Source of the DNA: Desulfocarbo indianensis
GTDB lineage: Bacteria > Desulfobacterota > Desulfarculia > Desulfarculales > Desulfarculaceae
DNA length: 64,000 nt
Direction of reading: 5' to 3'
NCBI GenBank assembly: GCA_001184205.1
Contig: LBMP01000005.1
Coordinates: 124,001-188,000 of the forward strand
Shown: in pieces, positions 35,311 to 44,180 of the stretch
Layout: every line of letters starts with the position of its first letter
How positions within the stretch are numbered: the stretch's first letter is position 1
Notes under the pieces: generated by a model
Databases searched by the model: none
Told to the model about the DNA's origin: nothing
The model's input: only the letters and a program-made list of their open reading frames with translations
Position numbers and translations under genes: made by a program

Positions 35311-35655
35311 CTAGCCCTTGGTGATCTCCAGATCCATCTGATCGCCAAAGGCCTGGGCCAGTTCGGCGGCCAGGCGGTCCAGGGAGGCCCGGTCCTCGCA
35401 TTCCACCACCAACTGGTGATCGTCCAGCAGTTTGAGCCGGCCGTGGCTGGCCAATATCTGGTTGGCCCGCTCCACGTCCACGGTGACCCAGCCCTTCATG
35501 CGGTTCACCAATTCCTCTCCCAAAAGCGGCCGGGCTATGGTCAGTTCCACTTGGCGCTCCCTGGCTTCCCAACCTATGAGGCAGGGCTGCAAGAGCACCG
35601 GACTTACTGGATCGTGCATTGCAGCGCACCTAAACCACACCCTGGCTCTGACCAT
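35311..35655 (-). CDS. Conserved-looking hypothetical protein (114 aa)
   Basis: The 114-residue soluble protein has a compact alpha/beta look (WVTVDVERANQILASHGRLK, LVVECEDRASLDRLAAELAQ). No signal or TM is visible. The start at 35655 is chosen because AAGGAG lies 6 nt upstream; an internal ATG 36 nt later lacks that. It is divergent from the EPS operon and might be under the same control region. No family is recognised. Confidence 0.65.
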   Translation of the reverse strand: MVRARVWFRCAAMHDPVSPVLLQPCLIGWEARERQVELTIARPLLGEELVNRMKGWVTVDVERANQILASHGRLKLLDDHQLVVECEDRASLDRLAAELAQAFGDQMDLEITKG

Positions 35656-35743
35656 GATGTCTCCTTATGACAAAAGCGTAAATTGTTCCCCTACAACTAA
35701 AGGAAATGTCAGGGGAAAATGCGACCGGTCGTTTCTTTTCGCC

Positions 35744-35772
35744 TTGAAAAAAAACCATAGTGGTGCGATTAT
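35744..35772 (+). promoter_or_regulatory. Sigma-70-type promoter of the exopolysaccharide operon
   Basis: TTGAAA (35744-35749), a 17-bp spacer and GATTAT (35767-35772) lie about 60 nt before the first EPS gene, in an AT-rich window. Nearby CCCCT/AGGGG arms (about 35690 and 35712) may be an operator. This is the only good promoter match for the plus-strand EPS genes. Confidence 0.55.
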
Positions 35773-35834
35773 TTTTAGATGGCCCTAATTTCGTAGCATT
35801 AATAAATCTAAACCAGATAACGAGGCCGGCGGCC

Positions 35835-36425
35835 ATGACGATTATAATACCAAAAGATATCAAGCGCCATGTTGGGGCCCTGACCATGCTCTGCGGCCTG
35901 TTTCTGGCCATGCTGCCGGCGACGGCCGCGGCCGACAGCAACTACTACAAGATAGGCCCCGGCGACATCCTGGAAATAATCGTGTGGCGCGAGGTGGCCA
36001 TCAGCCGCTCCGACGTGCTGGTGCGCCCCGATGGCCGCATCTCCCTGCCTCTGGTCGACGACGTGGTGGCAGAGGGCCTGACTCCCATGGAGCTCAAGGA
36101 CGTGGTGGCCAAAAACCTGCGCCGTTACGTGGAAGCGCCGCAAGTCTATGTCACGGTCAAGGACCCCGGCAGCCAGACGGTGAGCATTTTGGGCAACGTG
36201 CAGAAAGCGGGGCGCTATCCCATGCTGGCCCCCACCAACGTGTTGATGGCCCTGGCCCTGGCCGGCGGGTTTAATGAATGGGCCCATAAAGACGATATAG
36301 TCATCATACGAGGCGCCGGAGCCAAACAGGAGAGGCTTCCGTTTGAATATTCCGAGGTGATTTCCGGCAAAAAGCCCGGGCAGAACATCAGGCTCTTGCC
36401 GGGCGACGTTATAGTGGTTCCCTAG
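35835..36425 (+). CDS. Wza-like polysaccharide export protein (short, non-lipoprotein)
   Basis: This 196-residue protein has a signal peptide (about 1-33, ending PATAAADS). It then has a Poly_export domain (YYKIGPGDILEIIVW, VLVRPDGRISLPLVDDVVAE) and one SLBB/soluble-ligand beta-grasp part (VSILGNVQKAGRYPMLAP). In Wza this family forms the outer-membrane export channel. It is short (Wza is about 380), and no lipobox Cys is present, so it is probably a periplasmic or partner export protein. The ATG at 35835 has a GAGG site. It is first in the EPS operon. Confidence 0.9.
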   Translation: MTIIIPKDIKRHVGALTMLCGLFLAMLPATAAADSNYYKIGPGDILEIIVWREVAISRSDVLVRPDGRISLPLVDDVVAEGLTPMELKDVVAKNLRRYVEAPQVYVTVKDPGSQTVSILGNVQKAGRYPMLAPTNVLMALALAGGFNEWAHKDDIVIIRGAGAKQERLPFEYSEVISGKKPGQNIRLLPGDVIVVP

Positions 36426-36455
36426 CCCCCCGCTGTTGGCGCGAAAGTACTCTTA

Positions 36456-37832
36456 GTGAAGCTGAGCGTAGTGATCAATCTGGCAGTTTTATGCTTTCGC
36501 CGGCCGGTCGAGGCTGTGGGCGGCGGGCGTCTCCTCGCGCTGCCGCTGGCGGTTTTTCTCCTGGCGGGGCCGTATTGCCTCCCCGCCTGGGCCGCTTTCA
36601 AATTCACGCCATTCGTTCGCGTGGAATCGGGCTTCGACGATAACGTCCGGCTCACCCAGGAGGCCAGGAGCGATTTCTACGTCACCGCCAATCCCGGCTT
36701 TTCCCTGGATTGGCAGGAGCCCACCAGCCAGCTGCGCCTTGCCGGCGACCTGCGCTACTCGGAGTATTACCGCCTTTCCGAATACACCCAGGTCGAAGGC
36801 GGCAACGCCTCGCTTGTCTGGGACTATATGCCCTCCCCCCGCTGGAAGTTCCAGGTTTACGACAAATATTCCTCCACTTTCGACCCGCCGGAAGTGGACG
36901 AACAGGGCCGCCTGATCTTGGTGCGGGGGGACAGCGGGAGGCGCGACAGCAATACGGCCGGCGCGCAGGTCAGGCACAATTTCAGCCGGGACGATTACGT
37001 GGCGGCGGAAATGCGGACCAGTCAAACCTCCTACAGCGAAGAAGAGGTGGAGGACTCGCGCAACCATTATTTCACATTTTCCGGGGCCCACCGCCTCAAC
37101 GTCGACTGGCGGACGGAAGCCGAGGGCTTTTGGTCCCACAGCGATTATGAACGCAGCGATGACACCAACTACCTGGGAGGCTCCGCCTCCCTGGTCCGCG
37201 CCCTGGGGCCCACCATGGAGGCCATGCTCACCCTGGGCTATACCGAGATCAAAACCATAACCGACGATCCCTTCCTGCGGCAAAGCAGGGACTACAAAAC
37301 CTACCGGGCCGGCTTCGGTTTCGCGCACAAGGTTTCGCCGACTTTCCGTTGGGACGCCTCCGCCGGCTGGGCCTACGTGGACGCCGACAGAGAGGCCAAT
37401 CAGGCGGCCGGCGACACGCAACCCGTTTTTTCGGCCTCCGCCTCATGGAACGGCCAGCGCTGGCAATTGAACGCCGACGTGTTCAGTTCCCTGGGCGAGC
37501 AGGAATTGGTGGGTGAAAATTTAGGCTTGACCATATCCCACGGCATGGGCGTCAACTATACCTATGAACTGTCCAAACACTGGAAGTTTTCCGTAAACGC
37601 GGCCTACGTTTTCAACGATTACAAACAAAACGCCATGAGAACCGGGTTGCAGTCCGGCGGAGACGTGGAATCCATCATGGCGGGCATGGCGCTGTCCTGG
37701 CAATTCGCCAAGCGCGCCAGCCTGGTCCTTGATTACCGCTACCTGAGCCGGGATTCCGAAGACGACCAGGACGACCGCGAGCAGAACCGCATATTCCTAA
37801 CCTTGATTTACGAGCATCCATATAGGTGGTGA
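36456..37832 (+). CDS. Outer-membrane beta-barrel protein of the exosortase/EPS system
   Basis: The 458-residue protein has a signal sequence (about 1-47, ending PAWAAF) and then a long series of amphipathic strands rich in aromatic and Tyr/Trp residues (LRLAGDLRYSEYYRLSEYTQ, WKFSVNAAYVFNDY). It ends in YRW, typical of a beta-barrel terminus. Similar proteins accompany exosortase EPS loci and are presumed outer-membrane channels. The GTG start lacks a strong SD. It starts 30 nt after the export gene. Confidence 0.8.
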   Translation: MKLSVVINLAVLCFRRPVEAVGGGRLLALPLAVFLLAGPYCLPAWAAFKFTPFVRVESGFDDNVRLTQEARSDFYVTANPGFSLDWQEPTSQLRLAGDLRYSEYYRLSEYTQVEGGNASLVWDYMPSPRWKFQVYDKYSSTFDPPEVDEQGRLILVRGDSGRRDSNTAGAQVRHNFSRDDYVAAEMRTSQTSYSEEEVEDSRNHYFTFSGAHRLNVDWRTEAEGFWSHSDYERSDDTNYLGGSASLVRALGPTMEAMLTLGYTEIKTITDDPFLRQSRDYKTYRAGFGFAHKVSPTFRWDASAGWAYVDADREANQAAGDTQPVFSASASWNGQRWQLNADVFSSLGEQELVGENLGLTISHGMGVNYTYELSKHWKFSVNAAYVFNDYKQNAMRTGLQSGGDVESIMAGMALSWQFAKRASLVLDYRYLSRDSEDDQDDREQNRIFLTLIYEHPYRW

Positions 37833-37833
37833 C

Positions 37834-39471
37834 ATGCCGCAACAGGCGGGCACGATAGACCTTCGCAAATATCTTTTCATCCTGCGCCGGCGCTGGGCGT
37901 TGTGCCTGGCCGTGTTCCTGGTGGTTCTCGCCGCCGGCATCGCCTATTGCCTGTTCTGGCCGCGGGTGTACGAGGCCACCGCCCTGGTGGTGGTGCAGCC
38001 CCAAAAGGTGCCCGGCACCATCGTGGCCCCCACCGTCACCTCCAAGATGGAAGAGCGCCTGCAGATAATCACCCAGCAGGTGCTGAGCAGGACCCGGCTG
38101 ATGGAGATCATAGAGCGTTTCGATCTCTATCCCGAGGCGCGCCACAAGGCGGTGCCGGACGACATGGCCGAGCGCATGCGCAAGGACATCTCCATCAAGA
38201 TCACCCGCCAGCATTATTTCACGGTGAGCTTCATCTACCGGGAGCCCAAGGCCGCGGCGACCGTGGCCAACGCCTTGGCCGCCTTCTACGTGGACAGCAA
38301 CCTGCGGCTCCGCGAAGACGACGCGGTGGGCACCGCCCGCTTCCTGGCGCGCGAAATGGAGCGCATGCGCGGGCAGTTGAAGGAATGGGAAAACAAGCTC
38401 ACCGATTTCAAGAAGGCGCACCTGAACGAATTGCCCGGTTCCCAGGACAGGCTTTTGGCCATCGCCTCGCGGCAGCAGGACGCCATCGCGAAAATCGACT
38501 TTCACGTCGAAATCGAGCGCACCAGGCAAAACGGCCTTGAATTCGAAATCGCGGACCTGACCTTCACCATCGAAGACGTGGCCCTGAAAAAGGCGCAAAT
38601 GATGAAACGGGGCGAGGCCGTGGGAGCGGGCGACGATCTGGCCGGCGATGACCCCGCTCCCATCCGCCAGGAACTGGAATCCATGCTGGTGCGCTACACG
38701 GACGATCATCCGGACGTGATCAGGTTGAAAAAGCGCCTGGCCATCGCCGAGGCCCGCCATGAGGCGAAAATCGCCAAACTCAGAGCCGAGGGCAAGATCA
38801 AAGATGGCGAAGAAAATATGGACAGCACCGAGCTGCAACTGGGATCATTGAAGGAAAGCCGCACCAAGTACGCCAAATTGGTGGCCGAGTCAAAGGAAAG
38901 GGTCAAGGCCTTGCAGGCTGAACGGGTGAACGTGGAAACAGCCCTGACGCAGACCCGGCGTTACATCCAAAACATGCCCGCCGTGGCCGAGCGCCTGCAG
39001 GAGCTTTCCAGGGGTTACGACACCCTGAACCAGGCCTATGAAAACCTCCACGCCAAATGGCTGGAAGCCAATATCTCCGCCAACCTGGAACGCACCCAGC
39101 GCGGCGAGCAATTCGAGGTGGTGGACCCGGCCGAGGTGCCCAGCTCCCCCTACCAGCCCAACGTCAAAAAGGCGCTGCCCCTTTCCATCGCCTTGGCCCT
39201 GGGCCTGGCCGTGGGGCTCGCTTTCGGCCTGAGCTACATCGATACGTCGTTCACCTCGGTGGAACAAGCCGAGCGCGCCAGCGAGCTGCCGGTCCTGGTG
39301 GTGCTGCCGCCTTTGTTCACCCAGGAGGAGCAGGAGCGCAAGAAACGCCGCCTCATGACGCTGATCGCGGTTTACGCGAGCTGCGGATTCGTGTTGCTGG
39401 CGCTGATGGGATTATTAATGACGGGCCGCGCCGAATCGCTGAAACGGCTGGCTTCCAACCTATTCAACTAG
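37834..39471 (+). CDS. Wzz/GNVR-type polysaccharide chain-length determinant
   Basis: The 545-residue inner-membrane regulator has TM1 at about 21-42 and TM2 at about 440-465, with a long coiled-coil periplasmic part between (YFTVSFIYREP, LKEWENKLTDFKKAH). The Pro/Gly motif before TM2 (PSSPYQPNVKKALPLSI) is family-like. A third hydrophobic segment (about 500-525) sits at the C-terminus. It sets EPS chain length and is thought to work with the CpsD-like kinase at 40931. It begins 1 nt after the previous stop. Confidence 0.92.
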   Translation: MPQQAGTIDLRKYLFILRRRWALCLAVFLVVLAAGIAYCLFWPRVYEATALVVVQPQKVPGTIVAPTVTSKMEERLQIITQQVLSRTRLMEIIERFDLYPEARHKAVPDDMAERMRKDISIKITRQHYFTVSFIYREPKAAATVANALAAFYVDSNLRLREDDAVGTARFLAREMERMRGQLKEWENKLTDFKKAHLNELPGSQDRLLAIASRQQDAIAKIDFHVEIERTRQNGLEFEIADLTFTIEDVALKKAQMMKRGEAVGAGDDLAGDDPAPIRQELESMLVRYTDDHPDVIRLKKRLAIAEARHEAKIAKLRAEGKIKDGEENMDSTELQLGSLKESRTKYAKLVAESKERVKALQAERVNVETALTQTRRYIQNMPAVAERLQELSRGYDTLNQAYENLHAKWLEANISANLERTQRGEQFEVVDPAEVPSSPYQPNVKKALPLSIALALGLAVGLAFGLSYIDTSFTSVEQAERASELPVLVVLPPLFTQEEQERKKRRLMTLIAVYASCGFVLLALMGLLMTGRAESLKRLASNLFN

Positions 39472-39495
39472 CAGCCCAGGGAGCGAGGTCGTCCC

Positions 39496-40938
39496 TTGTA
39501 CACCGGATTCTTTCATCTTCGCGAATTGCCCTTCGCCCTGGAGCCGGACTCCCGGTTCCTGGTCCTGGCTGAAGAGCACAAAGAAGCCCTGGTCACCTTG
39601 ATCTACGCCATTGAGCAGCGGGAAGGCTGGGCCCTGCTTTTGGGCGACGCGGGGGTGGGCAAGACCACCCTGATCATGGCGCTCTTGCGCGAACTGGGCG
39701 AAGTGGTGATACCGGCGGTCATCACCAATCCGCTTTTGGAACCCTTGGATTTCTTCAATCTGGCGGCCCTGGAGCTGGGCATGGACGGCCCCTACGCCAG
39801 CAAGGGCCAATTCCTCATCGCCCTGGGACAGGTCATCAATCAATGCCGCCAGGACAACAAGGTGCTGCTCTTGGTGATCGACGAGGCCCACAGCCTCACG
39901 CCGCGTCTCCTGGAGGAGCTGCGCCTGCTGGGCAACCTGGACGGCGCCTCGCCCAGGGTTCTGAACATATTCCTGGTGGGTCAGCCCAAGGTTTTGCTGC
40001 TCATGAAAAAGGCCGGCGCGCGCGGCCTCATGCAGAGGCTCCACCGGCATTATCTTTTAAAGGCATTGTCATCCGACGACACCGCCAGCTATGTGCGCCA
40101 CCGCCTGGAAATCGCCGGCGGAACCAAGGAAATCTTCAACGCCGAAGCCTTGCGGGAAGTGCATCGTCTCACCGGAGGCAATCCGCGCCTGATCAACTCC
40201 CTGTGCGATGAAAGCCTGATCCTGGCCTTCAGCCAGAACAAGCATCACGTCGACGGGGATATGGTCCGGCAGGCCGGGGAGCACGATGCGTCCCTGCGAT
40301 GGTCGGAGCCCGCCGCGCCGCTTTCCCAGCCCGAGGAGCCCGCGCCGGCCAGGCCAGCCGTGGAGGAGAAGCCGGCGGTCCCGGAGGAGCCCCCGGCGCC
40401 GGAGCCCGCGGGCATGGCGGCGGAACCGAGACCGGTACCGCCCCTCAGGGAAAGCAGGCCGTTCCCGGCCAGGCCGGAGCCCCCCGCCCGGGAGTTGGAT
40501 GATTCCCTGGAGGCGGTCCTCAAACCGCCCCGGGGCGGTAAACAGGCCGCCGCCAAGCCGGCCAAGGAGCGCAGGGCCGGCCTGGGTACCCGCTTCGCCT
40601 CCAGCCTCTCCAAGAAGAGCCGGGGCGGCCTCTGGCGGCGTCTCCTGTTCCTGATCTTCATTCTGCTGATCATCGGCATCGTCTACCTGCTGAGCAGCCA
40701 GGACGGGCTGCGCCAGGCTAAAAGGTGGTGGTGGATCATAAAAGGCCGGCCGGGGCCGGAGCTGTATCTGCCGGGCGAAGGCAACCAGCCGGTCAGACGG
40801 GATCGATCCCGCTCCACCCAGCAGCCGGACGCCGGCGAAACGGACTGGGGCCCCAAGGTCCTGGCTCCCGCGCCCAAGGCGGCCTCCGAATCGCCGGGCG
40901 GAGAGGCTCCCAGGCGGCAAGGAGATCAAAATGGGTAA
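39496..40938 (+). CDS. ExeA/GspA-type AAA ATPase of the exosortase locus
   Basis: The 480-residue protein has an N-terminal AAA domain with Walker A GDAGVGKTT (about 49-57), Walker B VLLLVIDEAH (about 124-133) and sensor motifs (LVGQPK). A Pro-rich linker, then a single TM (about 382-402), and a periplasmic tail follow. This arrangement fits ATPases linked to EPS and peptidoglycan transport. The TTG start has GAGCGAGG upstream. It overlaps the kinase gene by 8 nt. Confidence 0.88.
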   Translation: MYTGFFHLRELPFALEPDSRFLVLAEEHKEALVTLIYAIEQREGWALLLGDAGVGKTTLIMALLRELGEVVIPAVITNPLLEPLDFFNLAALELGMDGPYASKGQFLIALGQVINQCRQDNKVLLLVIDEAHSLTPRLLEELRLLGNLDGASPRVLNIFLVGQPKVLLLMKKAGARGLMQRLHRHYLLKALSSDDTASYVRHRLEIAGGTKEIFNAEALREVHRLTGGNPRLINSLCDESLILAFSQNKHHVDGDMVRQAGEHDASLRWSEPAAPLSQPEEPAPARPAVEEKPAVPEEPPAPEPAGMAAEPRPVPPLRESRPFPARPEPPARELDDSLEAVLKPPRGGKQAAAKPAKERRAGLGTRFASSLSKKSRGGLWRRLLFLIFILLIIGIVYLLSSQDGLRQAKRWWWIIKGRPGPELYLPGEGNQPVRRDRSRSTQQPDAGETDWGPKVLAPAPKAASESPGGEAPRRQGDQNG

Positions 40939-41857
40939 GATGAGCGACCTCATGGAGCGGGGAGGCCGCCGTCTGGAGCAAGAGGCCCAGCAAACCGGCC
41001 AGAGGGAGCCTTCTCCCCAACCCGCCGCCTCCGGAATTCTAAGGGCCAGGCGGGAGCCCCGCCCGGCGCCGGATGCGCCGTCCAAGGCGGCGCGGCCCGC
41101 CGTGGCCAGGGAAACCGCCAAGGCCTTTGTGCAGCAGCCCACTTTCGATCCCCGCCAGTGGAACGATCCGGACCACGAACGCCTGGCCAGCCTGTGGGCC
41201 CCCAACAGCCCGCAAGGCAAGCGCATCGACATCCTGCGCTCGCAACTGCTCTATCCCTTCCACGGCGAACCGCCCCGCACCATACTGGTCACCAGCGCGG
41301 TGCCCAGGGAAGGCAAGAGCCTCCTGATCAGCAACCTGGCCATCTCCTTTGCCCGGGGGATGCAGCAGTTCGTCATGGTGATTGACTGCCACATCATGGA
41401 GCCGCGCATCCACGAGCTATTGGGAGTGCCCCTCCAGCCGGGGCTGTCGGATTACTTGGAAGGCCAGGCCACGGTGCCGGAGATCATGCATTGGACCCAA
41501 ATCGAGCGGCTGTCGGTCATTCCCGCCGGCTCGCCCTCCAAGCTCTCGGCCGAGCTCCTGGCCACGGACCGCATGGGCGCCCTGGTGGACGAGCTGCGCG
41601 CGCGCTACCACGACCGCTACATGCTCCTGGATACGCCTTCGGTGCAGGCTTTCGACGACCCGGCGGTGATCGCGCGCAAGGCCGAGGGCATCGTGTTCGT
41701 GGTGCAAAGCGGCACCACCGACCGCGATGAAGTGTTGCGCGCCCTGTCCCGCCTGCCCGAGGAAAAGCTGGTGGGCATCGTGCTGAACGACAAACTCTCC
41801 ACCGTGGCCGACGCCAGTTCGGTGGCCTCTCCCCAGGAAAGGGAGAACGGGGCCTGA
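40931..41857 (+). CDS. CpsD/CapB-like P-loop kinase of the EPS system (degenerate Walker A')
   Basis: The 308-residue cytoplasmic protein has a disordered N-terminus, then Walker A SAVPREGKSLLISNLA (about 122-137), Walker A' VIDCHIMEP (about 152-160), and Walker B MLLDTPSV (about 232). BY-kinases normally have a D-x-D-L-R-x-P motif and a Tyr-rich tail. Here the second Asp is His, Arg is Glu, and there is no Tyr cluster, so autokinase activity is doubtful. It probably partners the chain-length determinant. It ends one base before the sugar transferase. Confidence 0.87.
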   Translation: MGKMSDLMERGGRRLEQEAQQTGQREPSPQPAASGILRARREPRPAPDAPSKAARPAVARETAKAFVQQPTFDPRQWNDPDHERLASLWAPNSPQGKRIDILRSQLLYPFHGEPPRTILVTSAVPREGKSLLISNLAISFARGMQQFVMVIDCHIMEPRIHELLGVPLQPGLSDYLEGQATVPEIMHWTQIERLSVIPAGSPSKLSAELLATDRMGALVDELRARYHDRYMLLDTPSVQAFDDPAVIARKAEGIVFVVQSGTTDRDEVLRALSRLPEEKLVGIVLNDKLSTVADASSVASPQERENGA

Positions 41858-43293
41858 TGCTGGCTTCCTCCAGCCGTCCCTCGCCCTATCAACTCCTGTT
41901 CCTGGCGGGTGAGTTCCTGTTAATGGGCGCGGGGGTGCTGCTGGCCCTCATCATCAGGCTGCCGGACCCCGCCACGGAATTGTTCACCTGGAAATACTCC
42001 TGGCACCGGGTGGTGCTGGTGCCCATGGTGCTGCAGATTTCCTTCTACTATTTCGACCTGCACAACTTCCGCATCGCCCGTCCCTTCGCCTGGACCATGA
42101 CCCGCCTGGTGCAGGCCCTTTCGGTGGGCGTCTTGGTATTGGCCGTCGTCTATTACATCCTGCCCCGCCTTTTCCTGGGCCGCGGGGTGCTGTTCCTGGT
42201 GTTCGTCAACGTGTTTTTTTTGTGCCTCTTCTGGCGGGGCGTCTACTCCTGGGCCTTAAGGCATAATCTTTTCTCCACCCGCATCCTGCTGGTGGGCAGG
42301 GGCTCCCTGGCCGACTCCATAGCCGAAGAGCTTCTGGCCAGGTCCGACAACGCCTACAAGGTCGCATGCATACTGTGCCCCGGCGATGAGGAACCGCTGC
42401 CGGAGAGCAACGAAGCCCAGGAAGTCGAGTTGATGCGCGCCTGGGGCGGGCTTCTCAAGTGCGATGTGCGCTTTGACGTGGGCGAGCTGATGGGCCTGAT
42501 CCGCTATTACAGCGCGGAGCTTATCGTGGTGGCGCTGGACGAGCGGCGGGGGCGCATGCCGCTGGGCGAGCTGCTGCGGGCCCGCATGCAGGGCCTGCCG
42601 GTGATGGCCGGCGAGGATTTCTTCGAGACCATAGGCGGCCGCATCCTGGCCGAGCGCATAAAGACCAGTTGGCTGGTCTTTTCGCCGGGCTTCACCACCA
42701 ACGCCCTGCGCCGCTTCAGCAAACGCGCCTTTGATATGGGCTTGAGCTTTGTGGGGCTGCTCTTGAGCCTGCCCCTGTCTATGCTTACGGCGGTGGCCGT
42801 GCGCCTGGACAGCGCGGGGCCCATCATCTACCGCCAGGAACGGGTGGGCCAATACGGCGCCACTTTCACCATGTACAAGTTCCGTTCCATGCAGGTCGAC
42901 GCGGAGGCCCAATCCGGCCCGGTGTGGGCGAAGGAAGACGACGCCAGGGTGACCAGGGTGGGCAGGTTCATCCGCAAGACCCGGCTGGATGAAATCCCCC
43001 AGATGTGGAACGTGCTCAAGGGCGACATGAGCTTCGTCGGCCCCCGGCCGGAAAGGCCCCATTTCGTGGCCTCCCTGGCCCAAGCCCTGCCTTTTTACGG
43101 CGAGCGGCACAACGTCAAACCGGGCATCACCGGCTGGGCCCAGGTCTGCTATCCCTATGGTTCCAGCCAGGCCGCCGCCCTGGAGAAGCTCAATTACGAC
43201 CTCTACTACATCAAGTATTCCAGCCTGAGCATGGACCTGCTCATCCTCATACAAACCTTCAGGCTGCTCTTTTTCGGGGGAGGCGGAAGATGA
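41857..43293 (+). CDS. Undecaprenyl-phosphate sugar-phosphotransferase (polyisoprenyl-P hexose-1-P transferase)
   Basis: The 478-residue initiating glycosyltransferase has four N-terminal TM segments, a Rossmann-like loop (about 140-270), a fifth TM (about 290-312), and a C-terminal catalytic domain. This has the PglC-like motif YRQERVGQYGATFTMYKFRS, TRLDEIPQMWNVLKGDMSFV, GPRPERPHF and GITGWAQVCYPYG. It starts EPS repeats on lipid carrier; sugar is likely a hexose. The ATG overlaps the kinase stop and its own stop overlaps exosortase (ATGA). UppP at 30144 recycles the same carrier. Confidence 0.94.
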   Translation: MLASSSRPSPYQLLFLAGEFLLMGAGVLLALIIRLPDPATELFTWKYSWHRVVLVPMVLQISFYYFDLHNFRIARPFAWTMTRLVQALSVGVLVLAVVYYILPRLFLGRGVLFLVFVNVFFLCLFWRGVYSWALRHNLFSTRILLVGRGSLADSIAEELLARSDNAYKVACILCPGDEEPLPESNEAQEVELMRAWGGLLKCDVRFDVGELMGLIRYYSAELIVVALDERRGRMPLGELLRARMQGLPVMAGEDFFETIGGRILAERIKTSWLVFSPGFTTNALRRFSKRAFDMGLSFVGLLLSLPLSMLTAVAVRLDSAGPIIYRQERVGQYGATFTMYKFRSMQVDAEAQSGPVWAKEDDARVTRVGRFIRKTRLDEIPQMWNVLKGDMSFVGPRPERPHFVASLAQALPFYGERHNVKPGITGWAQVCYPYGSSQAAALEKLNYDLYYIKYSSLSMDLLILIQTFRLLFFGGGGR

Positions 43294-44180
43294 CCTCTGG
43301 GCAGATCGCCACTCAGGACCGGCGTGGAACGCCCTGGGAAACCGCGGCTTGGGTAATCCTGGCGGCGGTCTTCCTGGCGGTCTACGCCCCTCATCTGGCC
43401 TACATGGCCGAAAACTGGTGGGACGACCCCAATTATTCCCATGGATTCCTGGTGCCCCTGGTGGCGGGCTATCTGGTTTGGCGCCGGCGGGAGGAACTCA
43501 AGCGGGCGGCGGGCGGCCCCAACGCCTGGGGCCTCATGGTGGTGGCCGCCGGTCTGCTCATCCTGGTGGTGGGCCTGGTGGGCCATGAGTTCTTCCTGCG
43601 CCGCCTGAGCTTCATCCCGGTGTTGTGGGGCATGGTCCTGACCGCCTGGGGATGGGGCGTGGCCCGGCGGGTCTGGTTTCCGGCGGCCTATCTCGGCCTC
43701 ATGATCCCCCTGCCCTACGTGCTCTACGATTCCGTGGCCTTTCCCCTGCGCCTGGTGGCGGCTTCCTTTGCCGGCTGGCTGTTGAGCTTGACCGGCCGGC
43801 CCGTCCTGGTGGAGGGCAACGTCATCCATCTGCCGTCGGCGGTGCTGGACGTGGTCGACGCCTGCTCCGGCATCCGCAGCCTGATCTCGCTCCTGGCGGT
43901 GGGCGTGTTGCTGGCCTATTTCCTGGTGCCCAGGCGTTGGCAACAGGTCTTGTTGGTGGCCCTGGTCCCGCCGGTGGCGGTTTTCACCAACGCGCTGCGC
44001 GTGGTCGCCGCCGGACTGCTGGCCGAGTACTTCGGGCCCCAGATGCTGGAGGGAGCGATGCACGACCTGACCGGATGGCTGGTCTTCATGGCGGCCTTCG
44101 GCCTTTTGGCGGCCCTGGCCTTGCTCCTGCGCCGAACGGGCGGCGGCCGCCGGGAAAGCGAGGCGGGCCATGCCGGCTAA
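43290..44180 (+). CDS. Exosortase (transpeptidase-like membrane protease)
   Basis: The 296-residue polytopic membrane enzyme has about eight TM segments. It has the catalytic triad: Cys192 in VVDACSGIRSLIS, Arg237 in TNALRVVA and His258 in MHDLTGW. By family knowledge exosortases recognise PEP-CTERM-type C-terminal tags and anchor substrate proteins while EPS is made. No tagged substrate lies in the window. The ATG overlaps the sugar transferase stop, and the next gene (EpsI) overlaps the 3' end by 11 nt. Confidence 0.95.
   Translation: MTSGQIATQDRRGTPWETAAWVILAAVFLAVYAPHLAYMAENWWDDPNYSHGFLVPLVAGYLVWRRREELKRAAGGPNAWGLMVVAAGLLILVVGLVGHEFFLRRLSFIPVLWGMVLTAWGWGVARRVWFPAAYLGLMIPLPYVLYDSVAFPLRLVAASFAGWLLSLTGRPVLVEGNVIHLPSAVLDVVDACSGIRSLISLLAVGVLLAYFLVPRRWQQVLLVALVPPVAVFTNALRVVAAGLLAEYFGPQMLEGAMHDLTGWLVFMAAFGLLAALALLLRRTGGGRRESEAGHAG

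Noticed and set aside
35583-35619. Alternative start (ATG at 35619) for the 114-aa protein
   Set aside because: The upstream ATG at 35655 has AAGGAG at the proper distance; the inner ATG has none.
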